Source: Vanessa cardui | Lineage: Eukaryota > Arthropoda > Insecta > Lepidoptera > Nymphalidae | NCBI RefSeq assembly: GCF_905220365.1 | Contig: NC_061126.1 | Span: 15,004,001 to 15,068,000 of the forward strand | Direction of reading: 5' to 3' | Length of the DNA: 64,000 nucleotides | Shown: piece after piece, positions 1 to 10,993 of the stretch | How positions within the stretch are numbered: position 1 is the stretch's first letter | Layout of the letters: each line of letters starts with the position of its first letter | The notes under the pieces: generated by a model | The model's database searches: none | Seen by the model: only the letters and a program-made list of their open reading frames with translations | Told to the model about the DNA's origin: nothing | Translations under genes and position numbers: made by a program

Positions 1-91
1 TGACGATTGCCCAGTGTCACGCACACCAATATAATAAAATTGATTCCTTTGAATTAGTTCCTTTATTGTGCGATACAAGATATATAAAAAA

Positions 92-365
92 ACAAACAAC
101 AACAGCCTGTAAATTTCCTACTCCTTTTCCTCTCCTTTTGAGGAGTAGGTTTGGAACATATTCCACGTTGTTCGAATTCGGGTTGGTGGAATACACCTGT
201 GGCAGTATTTCTATAAAATTTGACACATGCAGGTTTCCTCCGAAAACGAGATGAATTATAAACACAAATTAAGCACATGAATATCCAGTGGCGCTTGTGT
301 GGATTTGAACTCGTAATCATCGGTTAAGGTAAACGCGTTGTAACCACTGAGCCATCTCGCCTCCT
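92..365 (-). repeat. S1 tRNA-derived SINE, near full length
   Basis: The tail end (AACAACAACAGCCTG) lies at the low coordinate and the tRNA-like head at the high coordinate, so the element reads on the minus strand. Visible in order are the tail, the CCTCTCC...GAGGAG stem region, the GGGTTGGTGGAAT block, the ACATGCAGGTTTCCTC block, the AATTATAAACACAAATTAAGCACATG block and a head with box B-like TTTGAACTCG and box A-like ACCACTGAGCCATCTCG. The layout matches the Metulj-type SINEs known from Heliconius and other butterflies. A run of point changes and a short deletion near the middle show it is not a recent copy. Confidence 0.85.
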
Positions 366-916
366 GAATTAAATTTTTATATCGAATAATATGGTTAAAA
401 TAATTTTGCAAGGTTTCAAAGGGTCCTCATATTTACCAAAACAGGACCGTATTCTTATCTCTTCGTTTCCATAAATTCAACATATAATGATACCTTTATG
501 GTTACCCATGTAATTATAAGATAAAAAATCAACTTAGATTCCTTCTAAAAACTTATTGACAGTGTTATTATTTTTCAGTAAATCTCGACGCTAAAAAGGT
601 TTTTTCGAAAGAGTATTTTATGTTTTTTTATTTAGATTTCTCGCAATTAAACTGAGACGTGAAGCATGTTACCGATTAAAAAAGACGCCTTGAAAAAAAC
701 ATATGTTCCATTATTAAAACACCAGCGATAATTAATCACGGTTTAACCAGAACATCTCCAGTTCAAGCGCTCTCTGAAGCACAAAAATCTAAAGTTACAC
801 ATCAGACAAATGACCATGTCGTTGATTTATGATAACATCATTATTATTCATCTCACTCCACTGGATCACCAACTCAGCTCCATTAAAGCCCTATTAAATT
901 ACCTTTTTGATATATA
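366..916. other. No gene seen; AT-rich spacer
   Basis: AT-rich unique-looking sequence with T runs around 600-640. No ORF, RNA gene or repeat was recognised. Confidence 0.6.
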
Positions 917-1103
917 TTGTTATGCAAGAACTGTCTCGTCTTTGAGGCTAGTGCTTGGAGGTCTCAAGTTCGAATTTGACTACGAAACTGAAATTGGTAG
1001 TAACAGCTCAGATTTAGTTACATCGCCGGGTCTTCGGAACTACCTACATTATTTGGTTCTACGCTTGATTTCTCCGGCAATCGAAATTGCCTCTGACTAT
1101 TGA
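917..1103 (+). repeat. Degenerate tRNA-headed SINE of another family
   Basis: The segment has a tRNA-like head with a box B-like AAGTTCGAATTTG at about 965. The body runs through CGGGTCTTCGG and CTTGATTTCTCCGGCAATCG near 1027-1089. From memory this body resembles a widespread lepidopteran SINE. The 97-codon open frame across it is incidental. The copy is strongly decayed and the ends are approximate. Confidence 0.45.
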
Positions 1104-1220
1104 AAACAGAAGTTAAAAGTCAATCTATGTACATATATTTGCGTAAACAATCGTGCCTTGTAGTAAAGTTATATAACAAGTTGCAGGGCTTTTAAATAAC
1201 ATATATTATATAAAAAATCA

Positions 1221-1470
1221 TCATCAAGAACAGGCTGTAAATTTCTCACTGCTGGGTTAAGGCCTCATCTCCATTTGAGGAGGATTGCAGCGTACTCCAT
1301 CACACTGCTCCAATGAGGGGCGATGGATACACATGCAGGTTTCCTGACGAAATTTTCCTTCACCGACGATCACAATTTAGGCACATGAAAACTCGGTGGT
1401 GCTTGTCTGGGTTTGAACCCGTAATCATCGGTTATGCACGCGTTCTAACCACTGATCCATCTCAGCGCAT
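1221..1470 (-). repeat. S1 SINE copy
   Basis: The tail AACAGGCTGTAAATTTCTC at the low end is followed by the CACTGCTGGGTTAAGGCCTC core, the ACATGCAGGTTTCCTGACGA block, GCACATGAAAACTCGGTGGTG, then box B (GGTTTGAACCCG) and box A (ACCACTGATCCATCTCAG). A section after the core is shortened compared with the other copies. The open frame across it is a shadow. Confidence 0.82.
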
Positions 1471-3179
1471 CTCTATTAAAAATATTTTAGTTTTAATATA
1501 CATAACAACATTATGTTACACTTCTACGTAACTAACCACACACGCTTCGTAATGAGAATTACATAATGTAAATAAATAGAACCGGTGACAGCTTAGTGCT
1601 TACTATAGCATGAGTGCACTTAACAGCTTACGTTTCAACCATACTAGAGTTGTATTGCGGTTCGTTTAGACGATATTCATATAAACATTACACCTTTATT
1701 TAAAAAAATATACATTTTTAACGTTGATTCGTTATTTTAGTAAGTACTGTTTTAGTACTAAGTTATGAACTTAGGGGCTATTTACATTTGTGTTATATTT
1801 TCAAAATCTGCTTCATGTAATGCACTGAAGTAGCTTATTAGCTGGACAAGTTTACCCTTAAAATTAGGATAGATTATCCCGAAGAGTGGGGTAGTTAAAG
1901 ATTTTTATTATAAACTCTTATGTAATCTCCTGGACTAGGTGTTATTTTTTTGATTCACGAAGATCCAATTCCCAATTCTTCAATCTTATGAATATTACTA
2001 TTTTTTACTCTGTATTTAATTTATTATTTTCTTACGTTTTTGAAAATTGCTTTGTTGTATTTTTTATTTCTATGCTGTGTTTACTGTTACGTAATCTCTG
2101 TACTTAGGTGTAAATAAATACTAAGTTAAAGGACATGACACGGAAATTTAAGTATTTTAATATTATGATTTTTTCATACGTTAGACGCTTTCAAATATTT
2201 GCCGACATTTAACGATGTTCGAATTGTTCTTGAAGTTAATTGATGCATACAATTAACATATCAAATCATGACATGCGAACTCGATAAACATGATAGGATG
2301 TAATGAATGCAATGCGATATTAGATAATAATGTTGATGAATTGTTTTTAGAAGTATTTTACATTTAGAAAAAACAATTTTTTTTCGATCTTTGTCAAAGA
2401 CTTAAAGGGTATACACAATCAAATTTTAAATGCTATTGTTAAATATATTTACGAAAGTAAAGTACAGTAAGAATGTATCCATACTATGTATAAGTATGGG
2501 AACGTCTTATCCAACAGAGCCAAAAAATCGATCGAGTTTTCACTCAAATCTAATTCATATAATAAAAATTCATCCAATTTAATTAAATAATACGTACTCT
2601 ATAACAGTAAATACTTAAATCTATAAATATTGAAAACATTAAACAGCGAAGGCAAATAAATATAAATCGATATATTAATACAAGAGATGTTACATTTTTA
2701 TCAAAGAGTTTTCACGATATTTTAAAAATACACAATCCCCGAATATGTTATTCGTGCAGGCGAAAACGCATCGGGTTATAAATGTTCGAAGATTTGCAGT
2801 ACTTGTGAAAGTGGCCGGCCATAACTTATTCTCAACACGCGACGAAACTATGGATTTGGTTAAGCCCTTCATACATTAACTAAAGCAAAGCGTTTTCTTT
2901 TTTGATATTTATTTATTTCAAATTTATCTGCGGAAGTGTATATTCTTATTTCATATATCACAAGTATGGTTGAAACGTATTTTTCAATGAATATCACTGA
3001 ATATGTTTGTAGTGCTTCTATTGAAGAATATGTTTTGTATTTGATGACACAGATACAGTGCAATGGATATAACACGTACACTTACGATAGCGGTTTCAAA
3101 ACCAGGCCAGCAAAAGTGAAGTTTAACTTCAAACTATTTGCTTCGTTTGAAAACATCGTGATTTCACTGAAATTCTGCC
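1471..3179. other. No gene seen; AT-rich spacer
   Basis: About 1.7 kb of AT-rich sequence without a supportable ORF. A more GC-balanced block at about 2755-2870 carries a 60-codon minus-strand frame that I do not recognise and regard as chance. Confidence 0.55.
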
Positions 3180-3222
3180 TCATGTGCTCCAAGCCATCTC
3201 CTCTAAGAGAGAGTAGGGCTTA
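3180..3222 (+). repeat. S1 SINE tail-region remnant
   Basis: CTCCAAGCCATCTCCTCTAA followed by GAGAGTAGGGCTTAGCACA resembles the S1 block TTCCAAACCTTCTCCTCAAA, GGGAGAGGAGGCCTTAGCCCA. It is short and diverged, so the call is tentative. Confidence 0.3.
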
Positions 3223-3614
3223 GCACATATGTGATAGTGTTACGTATGTTCGCGCAAGCGTTATCGCTTACGCTGACACTGTGGTCTCTGGCCATAAAGC
3301 ATAAGGCGCACGTAGCGGTATTCTGACGCAACTAATTACACACCAACAATTCGAATTGTTAACATAAGTATATGATGTTAAGCGAAAGTTATACAAAACA
3401 TAATACAGCGAGTTAAGTAAAAAAACGTGACTAAGTTGTTCTTAACTACTAAATAAACCGTGAACATATTGTATATAATTATAGTGTTATTTTGAACTCT
3501 CACGCTAATATAAACACATAAATATGTATATTGTTATTATTAAAAGATATTAAGGTTTCACTTAATGCTAGTAAATAAAAAAATAGCAAATCTCTTAAAG
3601 AAATTCTTTGTAAT
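3223..3614. other. Spacer with a short hairpin
   Basis: No gene seen. At about 3251-3271, GCGCAAGCG, a short loop and CGCTTACGC form an imperfect GC-rich hairpin. The remainder is AT-rich. Confidence 0.4.
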
Positions 3615-3654
3615 TTTCAACCGACTTCCAAAAGGAGGAGGTTATCAATTCGTC

Positions 3655-3687
<33 letters not shown>

Positions 3688-4131
3688 GTTTGTTACCTCA
3701 TAACTTTTCACTGGGTGGACCGATTTTGATAATTTTTTTTTTGTTTGAAAGGTAGTGCTTCCCGTGGGGTCCCATTTTTTTTTTTTTTTTTTCCGATGAT
3801 GGTATCCATGTGAAAACGACATAAGTCTTAAATTTGCGTTATATATATGCGCGACAAATAGGTGAATAACTGAAAATCACGTAAACCAATTTTGATAATT
3901 CTTTTTTTATTATAAAATATATACTTCAAGGGTAATTTGGTGAAAGTTTGGTAAGGTTCTGAGCACAGGATCCAAGACAAAGTGACGGAACGGAAGGGAA
4001 CGGAACAATTCTGAGGAGCACGTTAGCGATACTCGGTCGAATCTTTTATTTATAGGTTATTTGGATATTTGAGTCACCTTCCGTAATGTGGTTATGTTTA
4101 TGTAATTATCATAGTCGAATATTATAATCAA

Positions 4132-4383
4132 CTAGCTACCCACCCCGGCTTCGCACGGGTGCAATACTGATACTAAATATACTACAGAATTTGTTTATAT
4201 ACGACATCACATCGCAATCTTCTAAAATTATCAGTGTTTCTTTACTATATTGTTCATGTATTATATACACAAACCTTCCCCTTGAATCACACTATCTTTT
4301 AAAAAAAACCGCATCAAAATCCGTTGCGTAGATTTAAAGATATAGGGACAGAGAAAGCGACTTTGTTTTATACTCTGTAGTGA
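4132..4383 (-). mobile_element. H: non-autonomous Helitron-like element nested in F copy A
   Basis: Read on the minus strand it starts TCACTACAGAGTATAAAACA and ends with the GC-rich CGAAGCCGGGGTGGGTAG hairpin region plus CTAG. The base before the 5' TC is A and the base after CTAG is T, the AT target expected for Helitrons. No ORF is present. The F sequence on both sides matches that around the H copy at 40961-41212, so this insertion predates the duplication of F. Confidence 0.8.
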
Positions 4384-4733
4384 TGGAACTCCTATACGGC
4401 TCGCAGTTAGGGTGCGATATGGGGCAGAATTTCTTGCTATCTTTAATCAAATTTTGTGTATGTGATGTGATGTCATATGATGTACGAAATATAGTTGGTC
4501 TTTTTCAAAGTTTTTTTGCTGAGTTCGATTACAGCTCTTTCGAGGGATCCTTGTAGTTCACGCCGCGTGACGTATTAAATCCGCATTTTCGAAAGTCTAT
4601 TTTTGCTTTATTCGCAAGTTTCCTTTGAAATTGTCCTCGAAGTAGTTTCTGACTCATATAAACGGAACGCTTAATCTATCCATATTAAAAAAAAAATTAG
4701 TTAGTCAACATCAGCTTCACTTAAAATCAAAAA

Positions 4734-5329
4734 ATAAATAAAATTTTAACAAAAAGAAAAACCGACTTCAAACAAAACACTATTTTAAAACAAATGAATA
4801 TGCACGAAAAAGTAATAAAAATAATTGCGTATTCAACATATTTTTTAGAGTCTTCCTAAGTTAAATGAAATGAAAAATATTAGACTACTTAAAAGTCGAT
4901 TAACGATTATATCATGTAGTTATAATTATTGTTATATTTGGAGTCGGTGTCAGCCAATAAAACCCTACAGTATATCTATCAAAAAACAATACGAGAATAC
5001 TTTAACAAATATGTTTTTTACAAATTACCTTTTACACAATAATATACTGGATCAATCAAGGGGCTCGTATCGCTTCTTTCTTTTGATTGTTGGGGCAAGG
5101 GCACCGTGGCTGACACCGGCTCCAAATATACCAATAACTATAACTACATGATATAATCGTTAATCGACTTTTAAGTAGTCTAATATTTTTCATTTCATTT
5201 AACTTAGGAAGACTCTAAAAAATATGTTGAATACGCAATTATTTTTATTACTTTTTCGTGCATATTCATTTGTTTTAAAATAGTGTTTTGTTTGAAGTCG
5301 GTTTTTCTTTTTGTTAAAATTTTATTTAT
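4734..5329. repeat. 223-bp inverted repeat (foldback) with 150-bp loop
   Basis: The left arm 4734-4956 and right arm 5107-5329 are reverse complements. I found only about three mismatches, all near the inner ends (for example GGAGTCGG against GGAGCCGG). The arms carry the AACCGACTTC terminus, so this half of F is itself a foldback unit. The 282-bp open frame within it comes from the palindrome and is not a gene. Confidence 0.85.
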
Positions 5330-6224
5330 ATTATTATACTAAGCTTGAGTCGATGTCAATAATATTAATAAATACGTATATTGTAATAATTATTTCGATA
5401 ATTGAATAAAATCAACTGAAATAAATATAATGATTTACAGATAAAAGAAACACATAATTGAATACTGAAATCATATTAAAATACTTATATATTATTTATT
5501 CAGACTTGTTCAAATAATATAATTAATAATTACTAATTAAATTTATTAAAGAACCTCATTCGTTATTTGATTTCTCACAAATGTTGTTTGTCCCATAAAC
5601 AAGTCATTATTTATATGTATAAATAACTTAATCGAATACTGTAATGTCTAATATTTAACTTAGTACCTACATTATTCTTACTTGTGTGACGTTTTCTAGC
5701 ATATTATCACGATACTCAAAAGCGTTTCGAATAATTGTTACAAAAAAAGTAAAGAAGCATTATACTTCGGACATTAGCCAGCTCTAATGAAAAATGTTGT
5801 AATAAATTAACATCGTATGCTACATTTTTATACCCCTTAAATAACTACTCCTAACGTTTGCGGAATGGGCTATATACATTTATTGAGTTATTAAGTTACG
5901 ATAATCGTCTGTTATTTATTATAAATCGTTTCAATTAATAGTCATCAATTCTTTTGCATTTTGTATGACTAAATGCTACGATACTTGTTATGGAAATGAT
6001 CGCAGTCGCAACGGGCACAATCACTGGAATACATTAATCTATTTTACAAGTTTGACGCCTGCTTCGACTTTACTTAAGCCATTCCACAATTAATGATCTG
6101 CGAACCAACTTAGCCGTCAGTGAAAAGCGTAAAAGATCGTTTAATTTTATTATGTAACAAATAAGTACAGCTAATTATATATTATTAACATTTTTCATAA
6201 CCTTCCTTATACATAATAAATATA
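5330..6224. other. No gene seen; AT-rich spacer
   Basis: Very AT-rich sequence with no ORF of note and no recognised repeat. Confidence 0.6.
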
Positions 6225-6450
6225 TGAGACAACATCCCATATATTACACTGAATTAATAATATATTAAGCTAAAGCACTTGTGTTATGGAAAATCAGAAG
6301 TAACGACGGTACCACAAACACCCAAACCCAAGACAACATAGAAAACAAATGATAATCTACATCGACTCAGCCGGGAATCGAACCCAGGACCTCGGAGAGA
6401 CGTACCCATGAAAACCGGTGTACACATCACTCGACCACGGAGGTCGTCAA
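6225..6450 (-). repeat. S2 tRNA-derived SINE
   Basis: On the minus strand the head reads GACGACCTCCGTGGTCGAGT (box A-like), followed by GTACACCGGTTTTCATGGGT and box B-like GGGTTCGATTCCCGG. The body carries ATCATTTGTTTTCTATGTTG and the ACTTCTGATTTTCCATAACA block. It is nearly complete. The 62-codon minus-strand frame here is a read-through of the SINE. Confidence 0.85.
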
Positions 6451-8093
6451 ATACATAATACAAGATAATCAATTCAAATCAATGATTTCTATCAAATATA
6501 TTTGAAGTACTTTTGTGATGTCAAGCGTTATCACGCATTCAGAATATGAATCGAGATGAACCGACGAGAAACTGAGTAGATTATCTTTAAAAATGTCTGT
6601 AAAATTAGTTAATTTAAAAACGACATCCAGATATCATTCCCATCCAATTAATTACTAATGAACTATTATGTATTAATATTTGAAAAATCAATTTGAATTA
6701 ATTATTAATAATAAATATTATATAATAATACGAAACGTTTATACTTTTTATAAAACAGTTATGCTAACTCGTACCTTGTAGTGTTAAAAGTTATTTAAGA
6801 TATAATGAAATAAATATTACCAAGACTTTCTCGGTATTCGAACGAGTAGTATGCGAGGTACGAGTCCGGGGAGTCATTGCACCCAAGTTCACTCCTCCCG
6901 TCCACCATGTCCTGAATACTAACCTTTTTTGTGTTTTATTAACTGGACAATCCATAATAGGAAGAAAAGAAAGATTATAATTGCGCAAACGCATTGTAAA
7001 ATCAAGATTTTTAATTTAAAGCCGGTTCGAAATGTAAATTCTATATAGAGACGGTAACTAAGTAATCGCTTTCTTTCATCAATCATCTTTATGTAATAAT
7101 CGTTTATTATTATTTGTATCTCGTATAATAAACGAATACTCAAAGCCCTTTTATGATCTATATTTTCTATCTAATTTTGTAAGGTATAGTAAGTTTTTTT
7201 TATGTGAGGATTTCATGAATTCCTTAATAATTTGAAGTCGAAATTAAGTCTCTTTACTTATTATTCAAAATTTATTGTATTTTTTAACATTGTAATTTAA
7301 AATGATTGAAAAATTATCATTAATTTAATTACATATTTCACGCCGTGGAACCTCAGATTGGTATCGTAATATAAATTAAGAAATGTGCAATAATTTAAAT
7401 TTAAAATTAATTTTAAACAACACAGCAGGGCTACTGTCCTTAGTGTGAAAACGTAATAAGTGATTAAATTTTTGTAATAATTTAATCAATTTTCTGACAT
7501 TGCGTTTTTGTGTTCCCATTAAGATAAGTTTACTAATATTTGTAAGCGATCGTAAAATCTAAATCATTCTGTGTCAAACGCCAAAATGTATTTACAACCT
7601 TAATTATTTAAGCGGGTTTAACTTCCACCCACTTGTAAATTATTTGGCTTTATATTGCTATGTTACAGTTTCAATAGTGAGTCAGCCAGTAATTATAAAC
7701 ACATGAAATATGAAACCTATAACATCCCAGAATTTGCTTGAAAGTAAAATATAGTAAATATGTGTAATTTCTACTATTAACTGAAACGCCAATTCTGTCA
7801 TCCTCTTTAAAAAATTATAAAGCTTCGCAATGATAAATGTTGCAGTAAATAAAAAAATTATTTAAAAATAAAAAAATGCCGTTTAATTTTAAATATTTAT
7901 CATTTGAACATATAAAGAAGTGTTCCTTATATTTGACACATTAATATCTATTTGAGCCATTCTGTGTTAGCAACATTTAGTCTTAGTGGTCACACGGCAT
8001 ATCAATAATCCTTCAGGTATATGACTATCATAGATGCGTCATGTATAACCGCTATCAGTAATTTATATTAAGTTACATAATTTTTTTTGCTAT
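6451..8093. other. No gene seen; AT-rich spacer
   Basis: A mostly AT-rich 1.6 kb. A GC-balanced patch at about 6828-6912 is not assignable to a family. Two short minus-strand frames at 6791-7143 look like chance. Confidence 0.55.
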
Positions 8094-8330
8094 GCTTTGA
8101 GCAAGCTCGTCTGAATAGGCATTCGCTCTTCTTATATTTTACCGCCAAACAACAATATTTAGTATTGTTGTGTTCTGATTGGAACATTCAGTGGAACAAC
8201 AGACACAGAGCAGAAGTGGAACGTGGTATCTCAGCTCCCAAGTTTGTCGCATCGGTGATATAAGAGTTGGTTAATATGTCTAACAGTCATGTTTAAGGAC
8301 GGTGATAACTTACGATGGTAAGTCGGGCTT
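8094..8330 (+). repeat. R3 repeat, diverged copy
   Basis: The R3 landmarks are in order: GAGCAAGCTCGTCTGAATAG, TACCGCCAAACAACAATATT, AGTATTGTTGTGTTCTGATT, CTCAGCTCCCAAG and GGTGATAACTTACGATGGTA. Several insertions and substitutions mark an old copy. Confidence 0.7.
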
Positions 8331-8935
8331 ATTAGGAATTCGTTTTTCCTATCGATAAATAAATTTCGAAACTCGCGTCACGTAATCGATTTTAATAATC
8401 GTTACTCATTACTCAACAACGATAAGTTACTAACAAACAATATCGATTTTATAAATATAGGAACCAATCTGTACACAAAAGTCTATTCAAAGACACTTAA
8501 AAAAATCAATTTTATTAATCTTACAGTTAAGTATCAATCAAAATGATCTTAAAGTATAAGATAATACTAAAAATCCTATTCATTAAATAACAAGCAACAA
8601 CAGTCTTTATATAAAATATATTGTGAATAGCCATTAAACGACGAAGGTTTATATGTTTATGTAATAATTATTATGAAGCCTCGCGGAGACCTCTAAATCA
8701 TCGCTCACATAAATCTATTATCCTCCTCGGTACAAATATTTCAATGGCCAAGCTCTTATATAGATGTTTCTCGTAAGGTAAAGTTGTAAGCTAAGATGGA
8801 AAAGAACGCTCTAAGTGGGTCAAGTCGACGGATATATTTCTTTGATCTTGACATTACGCGCAGGGTGAATGCCGATACATAATGTAAAGCCATCTGTGCA
8901 TTGGTCTTATTATTAATAAAACAAACATTATTAAA
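8331..8935. other. No gene seen; AT-rich spacer
   Basis: AT-rich sequence with no supported feature. Confidence 0.55.
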
Positions 8936-9075
8936 AAAAATTATAATCTCGGCAAACGTAGTGTTGGACGTCCTCGGGCACGGAGTAGCTGGAGAACGAT
9001 CACAGTGGCGTGCAATTGGAGAGGCATATGTCCAGCAGTGGAAGAACATGGGCTGTTGATTGATTGATTTATTAA
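8936..9075 (+). mobile_element. 3' end of an RTE-like LINE, internally deleted
   Basis: Two plus-strand frames give the typical C-terminus of an insect endonuclease/reverse transcriptase LINE ORF. GRPRAR is readable at about 8968-8985. In the next frame WRAIGEAYVQQW is followed by a stop codon at about 9057. The normal spacer between these motifs is missing and the frame is shifted, so it is a dead copy. A TTGATTGATTGATTT tail, as seen in RTE-type elements, follows. The 123-codon minus-strand ORF overlapping it is a shadow. The RTE clade is inferred from the C-terminal motif and the tail. Confidence 0.65.
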
Positions 9076-10140
9076 AAAAAATTATACTTGAAGGACACTC
9101 GTTTGGAACGAATTTGTTTTCCTTCAACAGTCATCGACTTTGTTTTATAATACTCTTATGCTTAATTGAATTTACGAATTACGCAACAGATTTTGACGAT
9201 GATCAGACACAATGGCTTATTTTCGAAGCTTTTTGAAGCAATACAAAATTAATCTTTATCCTCTTAAGTACTTTAAATACATTTTATATTTAACATATAT
9301 CAATACTGGCCCTTTGCAACATGTAATTGAAAAAGATATTTTCGAAAATGTTACAGATTTAAAATGCAGGGTAATAGCGGTTTTTATTATGTAATGACAA
9401 AAATCTCTGAACATTTATTATATAAATAATGCATTACACATACATAGCTATGTATAAATTACAGACACAGAAATATATTAAGAATGTTCGAAAATAAGGA
9501 AATAATTAGAAAAGATTTTAAAATTTACCACAAAACCTAAAGCCAATGATGATCCTGAAGCCTAGATCCATCAATAGTATTATAAATTGTAAAAATAATT
9601 ATTTAGACAATAATTAACGCATGACTCCGGGACTAGTTGAACTGGATTTTACTAGATTTTTCGATCTACTTCTAATACTAGTGAGTCTAAGAGCCGTTGT
9701 ATATTTCTAAGTAAAGTAGTGCATTCAATAACTGCGTTATGTGTACGTTTCTCGACTTAAATCACAAATTAGTATAAAGCAATACATTACTAGTTTATTT
9801 CGTTTAAAGTAAATCTAAGATAGCGTTGATTGCGCAATGGAATTAAAAGATGTTAATAAAAACTTCATGGCACTTTTTTCGTAAAAAACATGTACATCGA
9901 GTTTCGCATGATATTCTAACATTCCGGCGACTATGTAAATGTCTGCAATAAAATGTAAGAAGTGAATCAACTTGTTTATCTTTAATGTTGCAAATGTAAT
10001 ACTAGAACAACAATTGTTGTAATATTAAGGAAATAATAAATAAAGTTACTGTTTGAGATATAAAACGTCTCATCATAGAACATAAACAGCTATTTTTTAT
10101 GACAAATAAATGCCTATACAACCTTTCAGTTTTAGATAAG
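9076..10140. other. No gene seen; AT-rich spacer
   Basis: No ORF above 72 codons and no recognised repeat until the Helitron boundary at 10141. Confidence 0.55.
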
Positions 10141-10372
10141 TCACTACATAGTATATAAAACAAAGTCGCTTTCTCTGTCCCCATATCCCTATATATGCTT
10201 AAATCTTTAAAAGTACGCAACGGATTTTGATGCGGTTTTTTTCAGTAGAGTTATTCGAGAAGTAGATTTTTATATATAATACACGGACAATATAATAAAG
10301 AAACACTGATCATTTTAGAAGTTTCTACAGTGATGTCATATCATTGCACCCGTACGAAGCCGGGGCGGGTCA
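10141..10372 (+). mobile_element. H Helitron-like element
   Basis: It starts exactly with TCACTACATAGTATATAAAA, continues through GTCGCTTTCTCTGTCC and ACGCAACGGATTTTGATGCG, and ends in the CGAAGCCGGGGCGGG hairpin region. The terminal CTAG is replaced by TCACG, so the extreme 3' end has decayed. Part of the 3' half (the ACTAAATATACTACAG block) is deleted. No coding capacity. Confidence 0.8.
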
Positions 10373-10855
10373 CGAATTTCATATAAAGTACAAGAGGTAG
10401 TTTTAAATAGAGCCAATTGCTCGTTTATATAATTTAAAAAAAATGTACAAAACCGCTCTAGATAACGTTACACCATTTAAGATAAGACAAGAGCGGTATT
10501 CTATTCGGATCAACCTTTCCATTTCTGTTTCTCGTTAAAATAAACAACGGTAACAATTTTCGAAATATGAATTTTAAAATAATAAGCAATATAAATATTT
10601 AATTGCAAAGTATACTTTATAGTGCTCTATTTATATAAAAAAATGAAAGTATTTTAAGATAGTTCGGTTACTTCAAATATAAATGCGATTTTACTTTCGT
10701 CTTTTCTTTGGTCTTTGAATTGGTACCATCTCGGACCATTGTACCACTAAACGGTACATTTTACATTGCTCTATTCCGATTTGAATGGTGTTCCAAAATG
10801 GATTTACAAACACAAGATATAGCATCTTACATACCGTGTAAAAAAGTAACTAAAT
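10373..10855. other. No gene seen; possible LINE 3'UTR upstream part
   Basis: AT-rich. The last ~100 bp before the L1 end may be more of the same 3'UTR, but no coding motif is visible. Confidence 0.4.
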
Positions 10856-10993
10856 GTGAAATAGAGTAACTACTGAGTTTCTTGCCGGTTCTTCTCGGAA
10901 GAACCTACTTTCCAAACCGGTGGTAGTTTCACTTAAAATAGTTATTAAAAGGCGATTCAAAAGCCTACTTGAATAAAGTATATTTTGATTTTT
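10856..10993 (+). mobile_element. L1-family LINE 3' end
   Basis: GTAACTACTGAGTTTCTTGC, CCGGTTCTTCTCGGAAGAAC and CCAAACCGGTGGTAG are followed by AAAAGCCTACTTGAATAAAG and a TTTTGATTTTTG tail. The copy at 20973-21420 carries LINE ORF2 coding sequence just upstream of the same 3'UTR, which identifies the family. Confidence 0.75.

Larger units (their letters stand above)
3615..5329 (+). mobile_element. F foldback/composite element, copy A, with nested Helitron
   Basis: A 1.7-kb non-coding element. It begins TTTTCAACCGACTTCC and ends GAAGTCGGTTTTTC, so the outer ends are inverted. Copy B at 40401-41714 is the same element in the opposite orientation, with long stretches that look identical by eye. 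Inside are long T tracts at 3659-3687 and 3776-3792, a nested H element at 4132-4383, and a 223-bp foldback pair (4734-4956 and 5107-5329). Copy A contains about 370 bp (near 4507-4880) that copy B lacks. No transposase frame is present, so it must be mobilised in trans. The family is common in Lepidoptera, but I cannot assign a superfamily with confidence. Confidence 0.8.

Noticed and set aside
3595..3822. ORF with lysine runs
   Set aside because: It is the antisense of poly-T tracts at the F element terminus.
4870..5151. 93-codon ORF
   Set aside because: It lies within the F palindrome and its loop; no protein motif, and the same sequence in copy B is not open in an equivalent way.
8756..9127. 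123-codon minus-strand ORF
   Set aside because: It is the antisense shadow of the RTE-like LINE end, whose coding motifs read on the plus strand.
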